Assembly (NCBI GenBank): GCA_050084515.1
Contig: CM114272.1
Coordinates: 1,116,001 to 1,180,000 of the forward strand
From: Blasia pusilla
Taxonomy: Eukaryota; Marchantiophyta; Marchantiopsida; Blasiales
Reading direction: 5' to 3'
Length of the DNA: 64,000 nucleotides
The position numbers were made by a program, and so were the translations under genes. Below, piece by piece: positions 47,291 to 58,830 of this stretch (positions are counted from its first letter, which is position 1; each line of letters starts with the position of its first letter). The notes under the pieces were generated by a model. It ran no database searches. It was not told the origin of the DNA and saw only the letters and a program-made list of their open reading frames with translations.

Positions 47291-49450
47291 AGTGCTCTTT
47301 GCATGCTTACTCACGCTTGCGGATGTTTGGATATGCCTATCAAGCCATAGAAATTCAAGTGGGAATTTTGGATCCCTTTCCATCCAATTTTTAGAGCTAA
47401 AGCATTAGGGCATCACCTTTTGGGGAATGTGACCACTATTTTAATAAAAAAATTTACAATTGTGGCCATAATAAGGAATGGGATACTCAAGCACTTGGGT
47501 AGGTAACTTGTTCTACATGTGAAAAATTTCCATCTTTCCAATGGTATAAATTCTTTTAAGAAGGATTTCGTCATTCTCTTTCCTATTTTTCAAAAGAAAT
47601 ATGTTAGGTCATCAAAAAGAGGATATTGTCTTCTCTTCTAATGACCTTACTTCTTTTAAAATTAATGAGAAGTTAATTAAAATGCATATGGGCTCTTATG
47701 AAGAAAACTTTCTCCCCATATTTATCAATTTAAGACACTCTATTGGATGAAAGAGCCAATGGGACATGCCACTCAAACTTCCATCTGATGGGTTATCCAT
47801 TTCATGAAGCATATTTCACAATTTCAAGGCAAGCTGAATTGTATATCTCACATCTTTTAGGGCGTGTCACAGAGGCAACGTATTGTTGTATTGGATGAAA
47901 AAATATAAGAAATATATTGAGAATCCATCTTAATATGGTATTTCCATCGAGGAGCTTCACTAATGAGTTCATAAAGGAAGCAGGGAAGTTTTGAAGGCTG
48001 GAACCACATTTCACAATACAAGGATGGCTCATGTTACTCAAATAATCATATTACTAGATGGGAAATTCTTGTATCATATGGTATGAAAACAAGTACCTCT
48101 TTGATTATTGGACTACCTATTGAATGGGCATCTCAAAGAGGTAATTATTATGGCCTCTACTAGTAACCCATAAATTTTGGTTCTTCTTTTGGTGATGACA
48201 AATCTTTTTATGCCCAAGGGCTAACTTGATTCAAAGTGCAAAGCTTGCATCATGCTTGTTATTGGATTGGAATTTGATTGTCGTCCAATTGAAATGGGGA
48301 TGTTTTCCAACCTAGTATATATTTAATTTGTGCTCTACTTAGTGGACAGTTGTATTTGATACTTTATTACTCTGTCATCATATTATTCCCTTATAATTTT
48401 TGTCCTCTGTATTAGTTTTTTTTATCCCAATGTTAGATTCTTTTTTATATTAGATATTCGTCTCCTTGTTTTGAAGTAAAATTATTTCGTCCCCATCCAG
48501 TTTTCTTTTATCATTCCCACAAAACTAAGAAAAAATTCCTCTAAAAAAAAGGATGGATACTTGTTTAGTTCATAGCATTCTGTGGAGCTCTTCACAAAGG
48601 GAGCGTGGCCGCCTCAATGATATGCCCTAGTGACCAAAAAATACATGACAATCATGACAAGGTGCACGACATTTCTTGCGAGAGATTTAGGATGTGATCC
48701 CATGGATGATTGCTTTAGTCGTGGCGACCTCATTATATCGAGATAAAACAAGTTTCAAACAGAAAACCAAAAAAATTCTAATAGATAGTTATCTTTACCA
48801 ACAATCCAAAGTTGCCCAACTTGCCCCATTGTTGAAAGTTTTTGCACCTACAAATTTTGGACCCTAAAAGTTCGACAACTACCCTTGCCTGTGAAGATTC
48901 TACGAGTTGAGGTGGTCGTGGGATCAGGCTCTCATGGGCCCTTGGAAAAATCCCCAATGCCTCATGGCAAGTGACTATAAGGACCCAGTCCCATGGTTAC
49001 CAAGGTCCTGATGACATTTGGTATGGTTGTAGATTATACCAATCCAACAACCCACGATTGACCAAGTTAACGGGGGTATCGAAAAGAATGCACCATAGGG
49101 AAGCAAGGCACTACAACCCTTGCTACTTGTAACCGAATAACTTGAAATAAAAAGAAAAAGGGAAGTAATTGATGAATTTGCTTCTCCTCTTGTATTTAAT
49201 GCTTCCTGATTTTGAGACAAAAAATGGAGTTTGGAACAAGAATTCCCATCCTCAACTTATATTGGATAGGATTATTATAACCTTGAACCCTGTGGGACCT
49301 TGTCTTAAGGGGTTGATTCCATGCAAGGCAAGTTGTGGAGATACCAGGGACTTTGGGTTTTTTTGTGCCAAAACTTTTGGACAACAAAACAATCTACCAT
49401 CGTAACGTTGTTCTAATTTGGTTATTTCTAAGAATTTTTGATATTTAACC
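47291..49450. other. AT-rich DNA, no gene seen
   Basis: Frames at 47560-48200 and 48975-49405 are interrupted by stops and show no domain I recognise. It may be an old transposon. Confidence 0.45.
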
Positions 49451-49975
49451 TATCACAACTTTTTAGGATAGATCGGAGAGATCTAGTAGAGTGCCTTTGC
49501 GAGTAGAGGAGGACATGCTCAACAGGTCGAGAATGACCCGTTGAGGTCTGGGGAAACCTGAGAGAGCAGGTTTCCCCTTCGTTTCGGCTCATTTGGAGCC
49601 ATATCGAGAAACTTACTATTTTGGGTAAGTTTCCATATTTGGTAGATTTGACTTTACACTTTGGGAAGTGGACCTTGATCCGCTACAATAGCTCAAGAGC
49701 CAAGGAGGTAACGTGCGAGCATAGGTTACGGATTAGAGAGCTTGGAAGAGGGAAGGGGATATACCTCCAAGAGAGAGAGAGAGAGCTTGAGAGCTCATTC
49801 TCTCTTTGTTTAACCGCTTGGCATGAGGCGGCCGAGCTATGATCCCTTGCCTTGTGAGTGTAACCCAAACCTCTCATTAGGAGAGTGGGTTTGGTTAGAC
49901 ATTGAGAGAGAGTGCACACATTTGAGAGCTATGGTGTTGAGAGAGATTGGTTCTACTTGATTTACAAAGAGAGAA
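49451..49975 (+). repeat. G3 5' LTR-like unit R
   Basis: Aligns with R units at 21353, 37440, 41340 and 58199. It carries 'tttcggctcatttggagccatat', 'cctctcattaggagagtgggttt' and 'gagagctatggtgttgagagagattgg'. The following 365 bp (to 50340) match the sequence after R at 37440, so LTR or leader extends beyond R in these two copies. Confidence 0.75.
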
Positions 49976-51919
49976 TGAGTGAGTGAGAGAGCTTCAAGGG
50001 GGAGCTCGCTAGTCACTTGCTGGTTTTGCAGGTTAGGGATCGTATTCCCCATGAAGCGGTTCATAGGAGTGCTTACCGGAGCAAGAGCCGCTTACTTTTG
50101 ATGTTTCCTTTGCCGATTTTTCGTGTGGAAGATTGGCGCGCGGAAGCGTTGCCCAATTTTTGATAGGGATTGAGTATGGGGGTGCATTGCCCCATGCCGG
50201 TGCTTTGGGGAGTATTTTTTAGCTTGCTGATTTATATTTTCATAGGTTTTACATTTTTGTTGGAAGAAATCAGTGCGGAAGCACTCCCAAATTTTGTGTA
50301 GGAGAAAGAGACGTTGGGCTGCACGACACTCCCCGTTAGTTTTTGGTGGAAAATCAAATGGAGAAAAAAATTTGGCGAGGTCATAGATCGGGAAGTGGTG
50401 TAGGTTCTAAAGAAATGGTTCACAATTTGGAGATTTGAGCACAGAGTAATGATCATTTTTTTGGGGCTGCCATAGCCACCGTTCCAAGGTGTGAGTGAAA
50501 ATTTGAAATTTTTGGGTAGAAATTCTTTCTTGAGAGGTAGAAAAAAACATCAGTTTACTTGGTGGATAGGACAAGTGAATTCAACTATTTGGAGGTAGGG
50601 TGAGTAGATCCCATTTTTGGGGGATGTTGATCCTCAATCTTAGGAGGCATTTGTGGTAAGGCATTCAATTTGCAGACGTGTCAAGAGGGGGGCTATCAAG
50701 TAAGGAAAGATAGTGGAAACCCAATTTTCCCGGGGGTTATTCTAGTTTAAAAAATGAATTTTTTTTTTTTTTGGCAAGGGACAACGTCTATCCTACCACG
50801 TCCTAGCCGATTGTCGCGGAGATGCGCAAATCGGCTGTGCACTTGGTACCGCCGTTGTATGTTGTGTGGTCCGTTGACGCTTCACGGATGCTACCCCGTT
50901 GTGAGACCTCCTCGTGCTGAAAAAATAGTGAGCCGCCGTGCAGCGGTATGCTGCTCCATCTGACCCTGCGTTACTGCCGCCCGTAGAGCTGGGCGTATGA
51001 ATCTCTGTCCCAAACCACCGCGGCTGCCTGTATTCGCGGCCGGCCCTTTGCATTTTTGGATTGATGGGGTTGTAATATTCCGTCCGCTTTGTTATGCAAT
51101 GAATTTTAGCCACTCAAGGACGATTGAGTACCATGCCGTGATGGCCATAGCCGCAACGCGCCGCCGATTGTTGCGTCGTGCCGCTTGTGGCCGCACTACA
51201 CCGTCTCGATCGCTGAGCCGCACCATCTCTGGAGAGCAGAGCGTGTATTGCTATTGAGGAGGGTCTGCCGCTCAGTGCTACACCCTATTACCGAATGCCG
51301 TCCTGTTTGTAGCCATTCCGAGCCGTGAGTGCCATATTGTGCGGTTGGACCTGCACGCACATTGAGGAGATTTGAGCATTGTCAGTACCAGAGGAGTACA
51401 ACTTCTTCCTTGGTGGAGTTATCTTCACGACTCAGTTGGGGACGAGGTTTTCAGTTGCTGAGGTGCAACATCGACACTTGTTGTCAGGTTACCCATTCTG
51501 GTCTTTTGCCCTCCACGTGTTAGGGATTTTCGGGTATTGGGCAGTTATTTGGGATATTGGGTTTTGTGCGGATGATGAGAGCATCTTTGATGTATGGGTT
51601 AGGGGACATAGACTTGTGTGGGATGTCCAGAGTTGAGGGTGTGTCTTGTTGATGAGATGATAGGACAATAGATGATTTGCCGCACCACGCCGCTTCTTGC
51701 CGTACAACATACGTCTCAGTGAGAAAATGTAGATTGAGTATCGTATGTTCGATTGATTGATTACTTGCGAGATTGAGAGTGATCTTGTGAGAGGGACACA
51801 AGGTTCATCACGGGGTCTTTTCGAAACTTTGAGAGGCAAGGTGGTGGACCTAAGAGTAGCTCTAAAGGGTTTACTCAAAGTGGTGAGAGGTTTCGAGAGT
51901 CTCCACGTGAGAGACCACT
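49976..51919 (+). other. G3 leader
   Basis: Non-coding. 50340-50750 is AT-rich; 50790-51340 is rich in GCCGC/GCGGC words. Homologous to the split G1 leader. No tRNA-complementary primer-binding site such as TGGTATCAGAG was found after R. Confidence 0.6.
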
Positions 51920-53280
51920 TTGATCTCTTGTGTGTCTTCTTCAGACGAGGGGGAGAGTGTAGAGGAGTGTGCTAGTGATCCACCGCATACATTGAGTGGT
52001 CCTACCAGTTGGGCGTACGAGATGGATGACCGAAGTAGAGGACCGCATAGGTTTTTGGGTGCAGTAGGCACTATAGAGTTACACGACTTCATTGTGGAGT
52101 TTAGGAGTTGGTGTGACTCACAGCGGGCTAGGAACTCTAGAGAGGTCGACCCATTTACACCATGGAATGGAATATTCCAGGATTTAGAGGGGGCACCTAT
52201 GGACAATTACCATGAGTTCTTGCAAAGATATGCCCTTGAGATTGAGGCCTAGAGACTCTACTATGACCCACACTATGTGTCCTGGACTGAGCCATTTCTA
52301 GATAATGAGAAAGAGTGAGGAGAGGGTCCCTCCACCAGTACTGTTGTAGGAGGGGTGACTCGAACTCGAGCAGTTGCATCATCCAGTCAAGTTCGTCCTA
52401 GGTTCAACCCCGTGGTTGAGTTCTTCGCTAAGTTGAGGGCGAGCTACCAAGGAGTACGAATGGAGAAGTTGCGGAGCATCCACAACTTCCAGAGGCGCCT
52501 AGGTGAGAGTTTACGTGAGGCCTACACCCGCTTACGCCGGTTGATTAACGTCACTCAAGGGGTAACAGAGGGTGCTGCTATCCAGTCATGGTACGCGATG
52601 TTGGACCGGACCCTACGGACACGTGTGCGAGAGGGGGTGCTTTTTATGAATACCTCCCTTGCATTGAGAGATGTTTTTAGGATTGCCTAGAACATTGAGC
52701 GCAACATGGCGGAGGAGACCATAGGCACCATGGGTTTTGGGCAAGAGCAGTCACGATTGCCTCCACCACCAATGCAGCAACGTGGATTCCGAGATAGGTG
52801 TGTGGCACCATGAGCTCAAGGAGGATACCGAGAGGCCGTGCCATAGAGACCTGCGCCTTCATATGCGGCTCAGCAGCAACCGCAAGGTATTATTTGTTGG
52901 GCATGCGGTGGAGCCCATCACTAGCATGATTGCACCCGTCAGGTCATGGACGCATGCCTCAGCATGGAGGAGAAGATGGTGCTGCATTGGGAGGTTATCA
53001 GTGTGACTATTGTCAGAGGTACGGTCACACACGCGCCAAATGTTTCAGCTTACACCCTGAGTTACGTGTGGATCGAGGGCCAGAGAGGGCACCAAAAGGA
53101 GTTGACGGTCCGGGTGGGCCTAGAGGTCGTGCACCAGGTGGCCCTGTTGGGGGACGAGGAGTTGGATTCGCTCGAGGGGGTGGTGGAGTTGCTCGTGGAG
53201 GAGGTAGAGTCCCACCACCTAGACGCGTTGAGAGAGACGTCGGGCGTGAGGTTGGGATGGTTGCTCAGATACAATAGTAG
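51920..53280 (+). pseudogene. G3 gag with two zinc knuckles
   Basis: Frame 51920-52252 (FLGAVGTIELHDFIVEFRSW, APMDNYHEFLQRYALEIEA), frame 52355-52690 (RPRFNPVVEFFAKLRASYQG, ESLREAYTRLRRLINVTQGV, ALRDVFRIA) and frames to 53280. Knuckle 1 is ICWACGGAHHQHDC (shifted frame near 52895). Knuckle 2 CDYCQRYGHTRAKC is a perfect C-x2-C-x4-H-x4-C, about 53000-53045. A Gly/Arg-rich RNA-binding tail follows. One stop and about three frameshifts. Confidence 0.9.
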
Positions 53281-54430
53281 TAGATAACCCGATGCCGGAT
53301 CCATGGCATCGACGTCTTATGGAGCCGCCAGAGATATGGAGGATCCTGGTTGGATGTGCGGGGTTCCCCCGATGGAGGCCGCCACAGTTGTTACGTGTGG
53401 AGTAGCCTCAGAGTTGGATCCACAGCGAGGGGAAGCAAGGAAATAGACCAAACTTCCTCAGTGCTTCACATTGTTCGCGGCGATGAGGACCCCATTGATG
53501 GGTCTTGATCAGAGTTCTCGGAGAGTTGGTGATGTTGTTGGTGTGCAGGCACGGGGGGCGATGGGAGAAGCAAGTGCGACGACTCTTATTGCTGATGCAC
53601 AGGAGGAGCATGTGTTGAGCACGTTGTTGGGGGCGGCCAATATTGTGTATCGATCTGCTTTCGATGTTATGACGTTGGGAGGTACACTCGTCAAGGTTTC
53701 TCAGCTATGTGAGTGTGGAGTTGGATTTTGTGCATCACGTTCAGAGGTGATTACATAGGAGGTGATGGACCTGCCCTTGGAGCTTATGCTCGGGCCGTCC
53801 ACGTCAGATTCATGGCAGGCTGCGCCTCCTAGGATGGCGGAGATGCTCGCTAGACCCGCGATAGGGCGTGCCATGGCTTCTCGTGGTGTTATTTTGCTGG
53901 ATAACCAAGGAGAGGCCTTCCAGTTGGTGAGTTAAGGAGATGGAGCTTTCAATCCGTAACGCGTCTTTTTGGATTCAGGAGTGCAACTCGTGATGTTGGG
54001 GAAAGCGGCATTCAGAGGTTTTGGCCTAAAGAGGGCCGATGTGGAGTGTTTTCCATTCTTGATACAGATATCCTTGGGTGGAGCAAGTACCACACAATAT
54101 ATCACGTGACAAGATGTCGTGGTAAGGATTTGCACGAGACATCCTACAGATGAGTCTGTGGTTCAGGCCAAGGCGATAGTGACCGATGCAGAATCCTATG
54201 ACGTCTTGGTTGGTGGAGCAGTGTTGTACGTGATGGGGTTTTTGTTGGATTAATGGGAGGAGTCAACGTCCTACAAACCAAGATGGCAGTCAGGTCATGG
54301 GCGCCTTGGCTCATTACCCGTTCGATTCACAGGTGCAGTGATCGAGCGTCGGCCAGACGAGATGGCGATCTTAGCAATATTTAGCAGCGCCATCACTTGG
54401 CCTAGTGATTTGATCGAGGGATATGTCCCT
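53281..54430 (+). pseudogene. G3 gag-pro spacer, protease and pre-methyltransferase spacer
   Basis: The protease active site VFLDSGVQLVMLGKAAFRGF has an intact DSG (codons 53972-53980). Frame 53471-53758 precedes it (SAFDVMTLGGTLVKV). After it come ESYDVLVGGAVLYVMGFLLD and STSYKPRWQSGHGRLGSLPV, the conserved spacer leading directly to the methyltransferase. Stops occur at about 53757, 53935 and 54253. Confidence 0.8.
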
Positions 54431-55605
54431 GCAGAGAATACTCTATGGAGAGGAGTTGCATGGTTTTTTCATCTGTCCATAGAGGAGAGATGACACTTTG
54501 GGGCTCGACTGAGGAGCTTCGACACTTAGCCACTGAGCATGTGCAGACCGTGTGGAGCAAGATGTTTGCACCAGAGCGTGACGGGTCAAAGGAACCTAAG
54601 GTAGCCAGGAGTGCAACTATGATCCCTTTTGACACCGTCCCGATTGTGTGGTGCGTCCCAAAGGAGGGTATTTGCGTGTTGGATCTCTTTGGAGGGATCA
54701 ACACAGGCTTAGTTGCTATTTTGTAGGCTCGAGTGCACGTGAAGCGATACCTTTACATGGAGGTTGATGATGTTGCGAGGCACACTTCACTTCACTATGT
54801 GGCGCAATTACGCCTCCACTTTCCCGACTTGTTGTCTGCGTTCGCCATCCAGGATTACTAGAGTTCCCTACCGAGGGACATTTCATTGTTGGGGGCACAA
54901 GACTTGGAGCAGGTAGGGACCATAGACTTGGTCATTGCTGGTTGGCCGTGTCATGGCCAAGTGAGTGCTGGACGAGGTAGGGGGTTAGCTGACTCTCAGT
55001 CCAAGTTGTTTTGGGAGATGATACGGATTTTGCGACACTTGAAGGAGCATCAGTCTCGTTCTCCAACATACATTCTGGAGAATGTGCGGATTTTGGGCGT
55101 TTCAAAGTCCTCCGTGGTCACGAGTGCACAACAGGTGCATGCATGGATTGGCTCATCAGCGTTTTTGGATGCAGTGAGTGTAGGTTCTAGAACACACCGC
55201 CCGCGTCTTTGGTGGACCAACTTACTACCACACGAGGTGTTACGGAGGGCATATGCGCAAGTGGAGCACCCCTCTCAGTTGTTTGTGGATTCCATATTGG
55301 ATCCGGGCCATCGATCATAGGCAGTGAGGCATGATGATCGACCGCCCTTGATTTTGGTCAATAGGATTGGCATGCTGCGGGCAGCCTTTCCCACATTTAT
55401 GTGTTTTCTCGCTTCCTATGCATTCAAGGAGGCCGGACCTGGCTTGGTTTGGGATGACTAGGTACAGAGGTTGGTGGAGCCTAGTGTCGATGAGCGAGAG
55501 CAAGCGTAGGGATTCCCCACAAGAGTGTCGACAATATCGTCACTATCAGAGGCATCACGACATCAGGTCTTGGGTCAGGCGATGGACCTGAACTGCTTGA
55601 CATGG
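54431..55605 (+). pseudogene. G3 cytosine-C5 DNA methyltransferase domain
   Basis: Frame 54445-54726: motif I VLDLFGGINTGLVAI (54676 onward). After one stop come YLYMEVDDVARHTSLHYVAQ and the motif III region. Frame 54886-55320: motif IV DLVIAGWPC with catalytic Cys codon 54949-54951 (PCHGQ instead of the common PCQ), AGRGRGLADSQSKLFWEMIR, motif VI YILENV (55069-55086), motif VIII GSRTHRPRLWWTNL (from 55183). 55340-55500 holds the target-recognition side and motif IX (SVDEREQ). Frame 55525 on holds motif X LSEASRHQVLGQAMDLNCL. Canonical motif order and a Dnmt3-like ENV and [R]xRxxWxNL pattern. Four or five stops in about 390 codons, so it is inactive as it stands. All key residues visible are conserved. 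Confidence 0.9.
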
Positions 55606-56208
55606 ATTTTCAGCTTTGGAGTAGCCGGAGAGAGTCCTATCATAATCACGATGGAGACTTGGGAGCCATATATGGGCCTTAAGTTGATAGGAGAAGAGCG
55701 GCGCTGGATACATCAGTTCCTGAGGAGTTATAGGAGCTCTTTTGCATTTAGCATGTATGATTGGGGTATGCTGAAGGGTCCAGGGATCCGCATTGAATTG
55801 TCGAGTGACATGCTGATCTTTCGACCCTACAGATACAGTGACATGGAGAGGGCTCTGATTCAAAGTAGGAGCCAAGACTTGGTTGGAGGAGGACTAGTGG
55901 AGATGTCGCATGGAGAGTATGCATCTGCCATTGTCATGCCCACCAAGAAGGATGTGCATGGCAACTGGACGGATAGGCGGATATGTGGAGATTACCGACC
56001 TATCAATCGGCAGAAGAAGTCTGAAAGGTTTGCCATGCCCATACCTGAAGAGATCTTTGATGCGATTGGGCATGCAAAGGTCTTTTGTTTGTTGGATTTG
56101 CGAGCAGGATACCATCAGCTGCCTATCAGATTGGAGGATAGGCAGAAGATGGTATTTTGGGGCATTGATGGTGGATATGTCCATGTCTGTCCTACGGAAG
56201 AACTTTGA
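55525..56208 (+). pseudogene. G3 fusion frame: methyltransferase motif X joined to RT amino-terminal half
   Basis: One open frame of 227 codons. Residues 8-27 are motif X (SEASRHQVLGQAMDLNCLTW). From about residue 43 it is Ty3/gypsy RT: ETWEPYMGLKLIGEERRWIH, IFRPYRYSDMERALIQ, GGGLVEMSHGEYASAIVMP, RRICGDYRPINRQKKSERFA, FCLLDLRAGYHQLPIRLEDR, MVFWGID. It then leaves RT just before the YxDD box, at the deletion junction. The absence of any stop between the two domains shows they are parts of one polyprotein. Confidence 0.9.
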
Positions 56209-57716
56209 AAGGTAGGGCCTTCCAGGTCATGCATAGTCTTGGGACGCTCAACCAGGATGCAGATGGTTTGAGCCGTAATCCATGCCCGAGTCAACGAGAT
56301 GCGACTGGAGCTCGTTAGCATGGTGAGGGTGATGAGGAGTTGGTGTTAGGATGGCACGCGTCAGTCTATTTGGCCTTGTTGGCTATTGAGAGCCAAGTTG
56401 TTGAGACTTTGGTTGTGAGGTCTGATGGAGAGTCCTTAGATCCAAAGCCCGGTGAGGAGACGATAGGTGACCGAGACATTCACGAAAATGGAGTGTTCTT
56501 GGAGTACTTGCGTGCTGGCAGCATCGTCAGCACAATGGATGCTAGAGAGGGGGATCAGATCCTACAACGAGCCAGATGATTGCAGTGCGAGGGGACACAT
56601 GTGTTGTGAGTTTGGGAGGATGGTAGAGTGTGTATAGTGCCTCATCCTTCATAGAGAGCACGTTTGGTGCATCATGCCCATGAGGAGTTGGGTCATTTAG
56701 ACTCATTTTTGAGTGAAGCGTACGTACAGCTTGCTCCAGATTCAGTATTGGTGGCGAGGCATGCAGACTGACGTTCAACAGTTTGTTGCCGGATGCATGG
56801 TTTGTGATAAAGTCCGGGCATTGTTCAATGCTCCGACTCCATAGTTGCATCCACTTCCGATCATGGGTTTAGGTTATAGATGGAGTTTGGATTTTGCAAG
56901 ACCTTTGCCTTTGACGGAGCCCCATAGTCGTTATGTGTTGGTGATGGTCGAGCACTTCTCGAAGTGGATAGAGTAAGTTGCATTGCCTGACAAAGCGAGT
57001 GAGGGAGTAGCGTATGCCTTCCTAGATCGAGTGATGAGTCATTACGGTGCACCAGCTGAGGTGTTGACAGACCCGAGTACAGAGTTTCACGGGGAGTTTC
57101 AGGCCTTGTGTGTAAACGCACTACTTTGTGAGATCATCTTGAGGCGGATGGACTAGCGGAGCGGGTTGTGTAGATGGTGAAGAAAGGATTACGCAAGTAT
57201 GGCTTGCAGAGAGGTCACCTAGGAGATTGGGACCTCTAGTTGCCGTGGTTGGTGATGGGATATAGATTCAACAAGCAAGCATCCTTAGCGTCTTTCTCAC
57301 CGTACTTACTTTTATATGGCTGAGAGCCAGATTTATCTGCGGCCATTTGTCGAGATGTTGGTGAGATGTTGAACCTTGATGACCCTGATATATCGATGCA
57401 AGCATGTTCTCAGAGGGATGAGTTGTTTCGGAGAGTGATTTCCATGGCGTTTGAGAACTTGGAAATTGCGCAACATTGGGATACATTGAGGTATGCGATT
57501 ATTCGGGGAGATGGTTATCGACCTATTATCTGGAGGTTTCATCAAGAAGACTATGTCTACTTCCAGCAAATGGTACCCACGACGTTGGATGTGATTGCAG
57601 GGCGCACCATATTGAGAGTGAGTGAGATTTTGCCATCCGATGTTCTCTTATTGGAGGGACGCGATGGTATGGTTTGGAAGGACCATGTGCGTAACTGTAC
57701 GCCATGTCATCTCTGA
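56170..57716 (+). pseudogene. G3 integrase
   Basis: Begins after the deletion with the connector matching G1 'LNQDVDGLSRNPC'. 56340-56579 is the pre-zinc region. The HHCC area is at about 56660-56830. The core at 56860-57120 reads GYRWSLDFARPLPLTEPHSR (first catalytic Asp) and SHYGAPAEVLTDPSTEFHGE (second Asp). 57366-57716 is the C-terminal domain with TTLDVIAGRTILRVSEILPS and GRDGMVWKDHVRNCTPCHL. Several stops. Confidence 0.85.
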
Positions 57717-57910
57717 AAATTGACGGTACTGTTGATTCGAGCTTAGCAGTAGTTCTTGTAGGCTTGCGATGTATGTTGTAACGTTTTTCCCGTGGTGCAG
57801 CCACTATTCTAGTCTGTGATGGGTGTTCGAGAGGATGGCATATGACATGTCTGACGCCACCTCTCAGTAGGGTTCCTAAGGGACAATGGATATCTCCTAG
57901 ATATACATAG
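57717..57910 (+). pseudogene. G3 C-terminal PHD finger
   Basis: After a stop, frame segments read DSSLAVVLVGLRCML and then [39 protein letters not shown], ending at TAG (about 57907). CDGC, H-x2-C and CLTPPLxRVPxGQW are PHD hallmarks. Here the CDGC Cys lost in G1 is kept, whereas the last Cys pair (normally WxCPxC) is changed to WISPRY. The two copies complement each other's losses, so the ancestral domain had all the ligands. Confidence 0.75.
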
Positions 57911-58072
57911 AGTAGATAGTTCTAGATTTCGACTTATGAAGGCGACTAACGATGGGGCCATATGAGCACTCGACCTTTCTGCTCTTAGCGTCCGAGAGAT
58001 GTATGTCATGGTAGGTAGGGATAGATGGCTATCTGGAGTTAGAGGGACCTAACCACCAGCTAGGGGGGCAAT

Positions 58073-58830
58073 TTGAGATATTTTGGTACTTCTTGTCTCG
58101 TTTTTTGGATACCATGAGTTAGTATGGGATCGTGCGTGTTTGTGTGTATGTTTGACGACAGCGATGTATGTTGTGTAGCGATGTGTATACGCACGATAAC
58201 TGTCACGAATTTTTAGGATAGATCGGAGAAATCTCGTAAAGCGCCTTCGCGAGTAGAGTAGGACATGCTTAGGAGGTCGAGGATGGCCTCTTGAGGTCCC
58301 GGGAAACGTGAGAGAGTAGGTTTCCCCTTTTTTTCGGCTCATTTGGAGCCATATCAAGAAACTTACTATTTTGGGTAAGTTTCCATATTTGGTAGAGTTG
58401 ACTTTCCACTTTGGGAAGTGGCCCTTGACCCGTTGCAGCAGGTCAAGAGCCAAGGAGATGATGTGTGAGCATAGGTTATGGAGGAGAGAGCTTGGGAGAG
58501 GGAAGGGGGTATACCTCCAAGAGAGCTTGAGAGCTCATTCTCTCTTTGTTGAACCTCTTGGCATGAAGCGGCGAAGATATGGTCCCTTGCCTTGTGAGTG
58601 TAATCCAAGCCTCTCATTAGGAGAGTGGGTTTGGTTTGACATTGAGAGAGAGTGCACATATTTGAGAGCTATGGTGTTGAGAGAGATTGGATCTACTTGA
58701 ATTAATTGGAGATATTTTGGTTCTTCTTATCTCGTTGTTTGGATACCATGAGTTAACATGGGATCGTGCGTGTTTGTGTGTTCGTTTGGCAACAACAATG
58801 GATGTTGTGTAGCAATGTGTATGCGCACGA
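58073..58830 (+). repeat. G3 3' LTR-like block X-R-X
   Basis: X at 58073-58194 (starting TTGAGATATTTTGGTACTTC) and X at 58706-58830 (starting TTGGAGATATTTTGGTTCTT) flank R (58199-58705, starting TGTCACGAATTTTTAGGATA). Identical architecture to 21230-21953. Confidence 0.8.

Larger units (their letters stand above)
49451..58830 (+). mobile_element. Ty3/gypsy element G3 encoding a DNA methyltransferase
   Basis: Second copy of the G1 family, opposite strand: LTR-like R (49451-49975), leader to about 51920, gag, protease, methyltransferase, RT, deletion junction near 56170-56215, integrase, PHD finger, polypurine tract (58060-58072), X-R-X block (58073-58830). The methyltransferase is the best-preserved domain. 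The deletion removes the RT catalytic half and RNase H. Confidence 0.85.

Noticed and set aside
49976-50100. tRNA primer-binding site after the G3 R unit
   Set aside because: No stretch complementary to a tRNA 3' end (for example TGGTATCAGAG) was found at the expected place, so LTR limits stay provisional.
54402-54704. Possibility that the methyltransferase is a host gene next to or interrupted by a gypsy element
   Set aside because: It occurs at the same internal position in two copies of the element, and in G3 it is joined in one frame to RT.
54431-55605. Assignment to the plant DRM family
   Set aside because: DRM enzymes have circularly rearranged motifs (VI-X before I-V). Here motif I comes first.
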